From Micromonospora sp. MA102 (GTDB taxonomy: Bacteria; Actinomycetota; Actinomycetes; Mycobacteriales; Micromonosporaceae), in contig NZ_JAMWEG010000016.1 of NCBI RefSeq assembly GCF_025460765.1, positions 1-64,000 on the forward strand: a stretch of 64,000 nt of DNA. The letters are read 5' to 3'. A model generated the notes under the pieces. It saw nothing but the letters and a program-made list of their open reading frames with translations. It ran no database searches and had not been told where the DNA came from. Shown one piece after another: positions 63,061-64,000 of the stretch. The translations under genes and the position numbers were made by a program. Every line of letters begins with the position of its first letter. Within the stretch, counting starts at the first letter, position 1.

Positions 63061-63729
63061 TCAGCCGATCACACAGTCCGCGCCGTTGACCGTGCACCGG
63101 CCCGGCTGGTCACCGGTGCCCGTGCGGCCGAACCGCATCCGCACCGTGGCGCTCTGCCCGGCCGGCAGCGGCCCGATGCCGCGCAGCACGAACACCCCGC
63201 TGCCCTGGGTGCTGACCGAGACCCCGGAGGCGGACGAGGCCTCGATGGTCTTCACGTTGCCGGTGAAGAACAGCTCGACCTCCCAGCCCTGCCCGCCAGC
63301 GGAGCCGTTGACCACGGTCAGCCGGGCCTCGAACCCGCTCCGGTCGCTCGCGGTGGCCTCGTACCGCGCGGTCACCGCACCCTGCGCGGCCGCCCGGGTC
63401 GAGGCGCTGGGCCGCGGCGTCGCCGACCGGGACGCGCCGGCCGAGGGCGAGGCGGTCGCGCTGGGCGACGGCGTCGCCGATCCCGTGGCGTCGGTGGCGC
63501 CGCCGGTCGGCGGCGCGGAGGTGGGGGCGTCCGGCCCGAGAGTCGGCAGGTACATCGGCGGGGCGGGCGCCGGCACCGGCTGGCGTTCCTCCCCCCGCAG
63601 CGAGAGCAGGGCGATCACCAGAAGGCCGACGATCAGGCCGACGCCGAGCAGCACCACGATCCACGGCACCGACGTGAGCATCCGTGGCGCCGCCGGCGCC
63701 TCGGCCGGCTCGGCTGGCCCGCCGCTCAT
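63061..63729 (-). CDS. Membrane-anchored protein with CBM2-like domain, second copy
   Basis: 222 residues from ATG 63729 (GAGGGGGG upstream; the frame extends to 63783 without support). Same plan as its neighbour: one helix (about 22-44, VPWIVVLLGVGLIVGLLVIA), a Ser/Pro/Ala/Thr linker (about 50-115), and a CBM2-like domain (RYEATASDRSGFEARLTVVN to CTVNGADCVIG). The two are diverged paralogues in tandem. The ligand is probably cellulose, chitin or starch, but the aromatic binding residues cannot be judged by eye. Confidence 0.72.
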   Translation of the reverse strand: MSGGPAEPAEAPAAPRMLTSVPWIVVLLGVGLIVGLLVIALLSLRGEERQPVPAPAPPMYLPTLGPDAPTSAPPTGGATDATGSATPSPSATASPSAGASRSATPRPSASTRAAAQGAVTARYEATASDRSGFEARLTVVNGSAGGQGWEVELFFTGNVKTIEASSASGVSVSTQGSGVFVLRGIGPLPAGQSATVRMRFGRTGTGDQPGRCTVNGADCVIG

Positions 63730-63956
63730 CACATGCCCCCCTCGTGGTACCCGACGCGCCAGCGTAGCTAGGGCGCGTCGCATCGCGAAGCGCGCCCGGA
63801 GCGATCGGACCGTCCGGGTACCCGGGACGCGCGAAACGGACGATCATGCGCGGCGATTCGGGTTCCGCCGGCCGGGTCCATGGCCACGACCCGCAGCCGA
63901 CACGTCGCACCGCGTCGTCGGCTACGCTGTCCGGGCTCAGCTATCGGAGCTCCTAA

Positions 63957-64000
63957 ATGGCTCAGATCGGGGCAAGGACGCGTACATCCGCCCGCACTGT
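63957..64000 (+). CDS. Start of an unidentified gene, cut by window end
   Basis: ATG 63957 with CGGAG upstream begins AQIGARTRTSARTV and runs off the window. Fourteen codons are too few to name it. Upstream (63784-63956) is non-coding sequence between divergent genes. Confidence 0.5.
   Translation, partial: MAQIGARTRTSART

Overview
From about position 701 to the end, the window is high-GC actinomycete DNA. GC is above 70%, GTG and TTG starts are common, and many genes look leaderless (a TANNNT hexamer 5-8 bases before the start codon, no Shine-Dalgarno). Gene content points to Micromonosporaceae, probably Micromonospora or a close relative: a murD2/murL pair, the mabA-inhA-ferrochelatase order, an NgcEFG-type sugar importer without its own ATPase, and DUF6230/DUF6114 genes. 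The first ~720 bases do not belong. They encode the middle of a Pseudomonas-like AraC regulator that runs, through a ~21-bp shared string, into the repeat tail of an actinobacterial membrane protein. This is most simply an assembly chimera, and nothing left of ~721 should be used to infer the organism's biology.

Layout. 0.7-4.8 kb: truncated repeat-tailed membrane protein, then the ngcE-ngcF-ngcG chitin-sugar importer. 4.8-12 kb: membrane acyltransferase, methylmalonate-semialdehyde dehydrogenase plus class III aminotransferase, and three hypothetical genes. 11.9-15.2 kb: a cell-surface module (secreted protein, TetR regulator, DUF6230, DUF6114). 15.2-18.4 kb: PH-like protein and the divergent murD2/murL pair, which makes D-Glu-containing peptidoglycan precursor without glutamate racemase. 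18.4-28.7 kb: PucR regulator, TrmH methyltransferase, TPP enzyme, RibD/DHFR-like protein, class A PBP, membrane protein and an NfeD/SPFH operon. 28.8-35.9 kb: serine hydrolase, DUF3097, hypothetical, HAD phosphatase, the fabG-inhA-cpfC operon and two very small ORFs. 35.9-44.3 kb: moxR-DUF58-VWA operon, zinc-ligand microprotein, two PH-domain membrane proteins, PAP2 enzyme, FlK-like thioesterase and metallo-beta-lactamase-fold hydrolase. 44.3-52 kb: MarR/MFS pair, sugar kinase, AA10 LPMO with CBM2, asparagine synthetase and aminopeptidase P. 52-56.6 kb: two tandem paralogous secreted beta-helix proteins. 56.6-63.8 kb: a very large amylopullulanase and two membrane-anchored CBM2-like proteins. 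A new gene begins at 63,957.

Themes. Extracellular polysaccharide use recurs (chitin LPMO, NgcEFG importer, amylopullulanase, CBM2-bearing surface proteins). So does envelope biogenesis (MurD2/MurL, PBP, FAS-II/InhA, DUF6230/DUF6114, MoxR/VWA).

The best candidates for undescribed biology are the twin beta-helix genes, each preceded by the same three-hairpin leader with compensatory base changes, and the TetR/DUF6230/DUF6114/secreted-protein module. All domain and family assignments are by eye from translated sequence. No database search was run.
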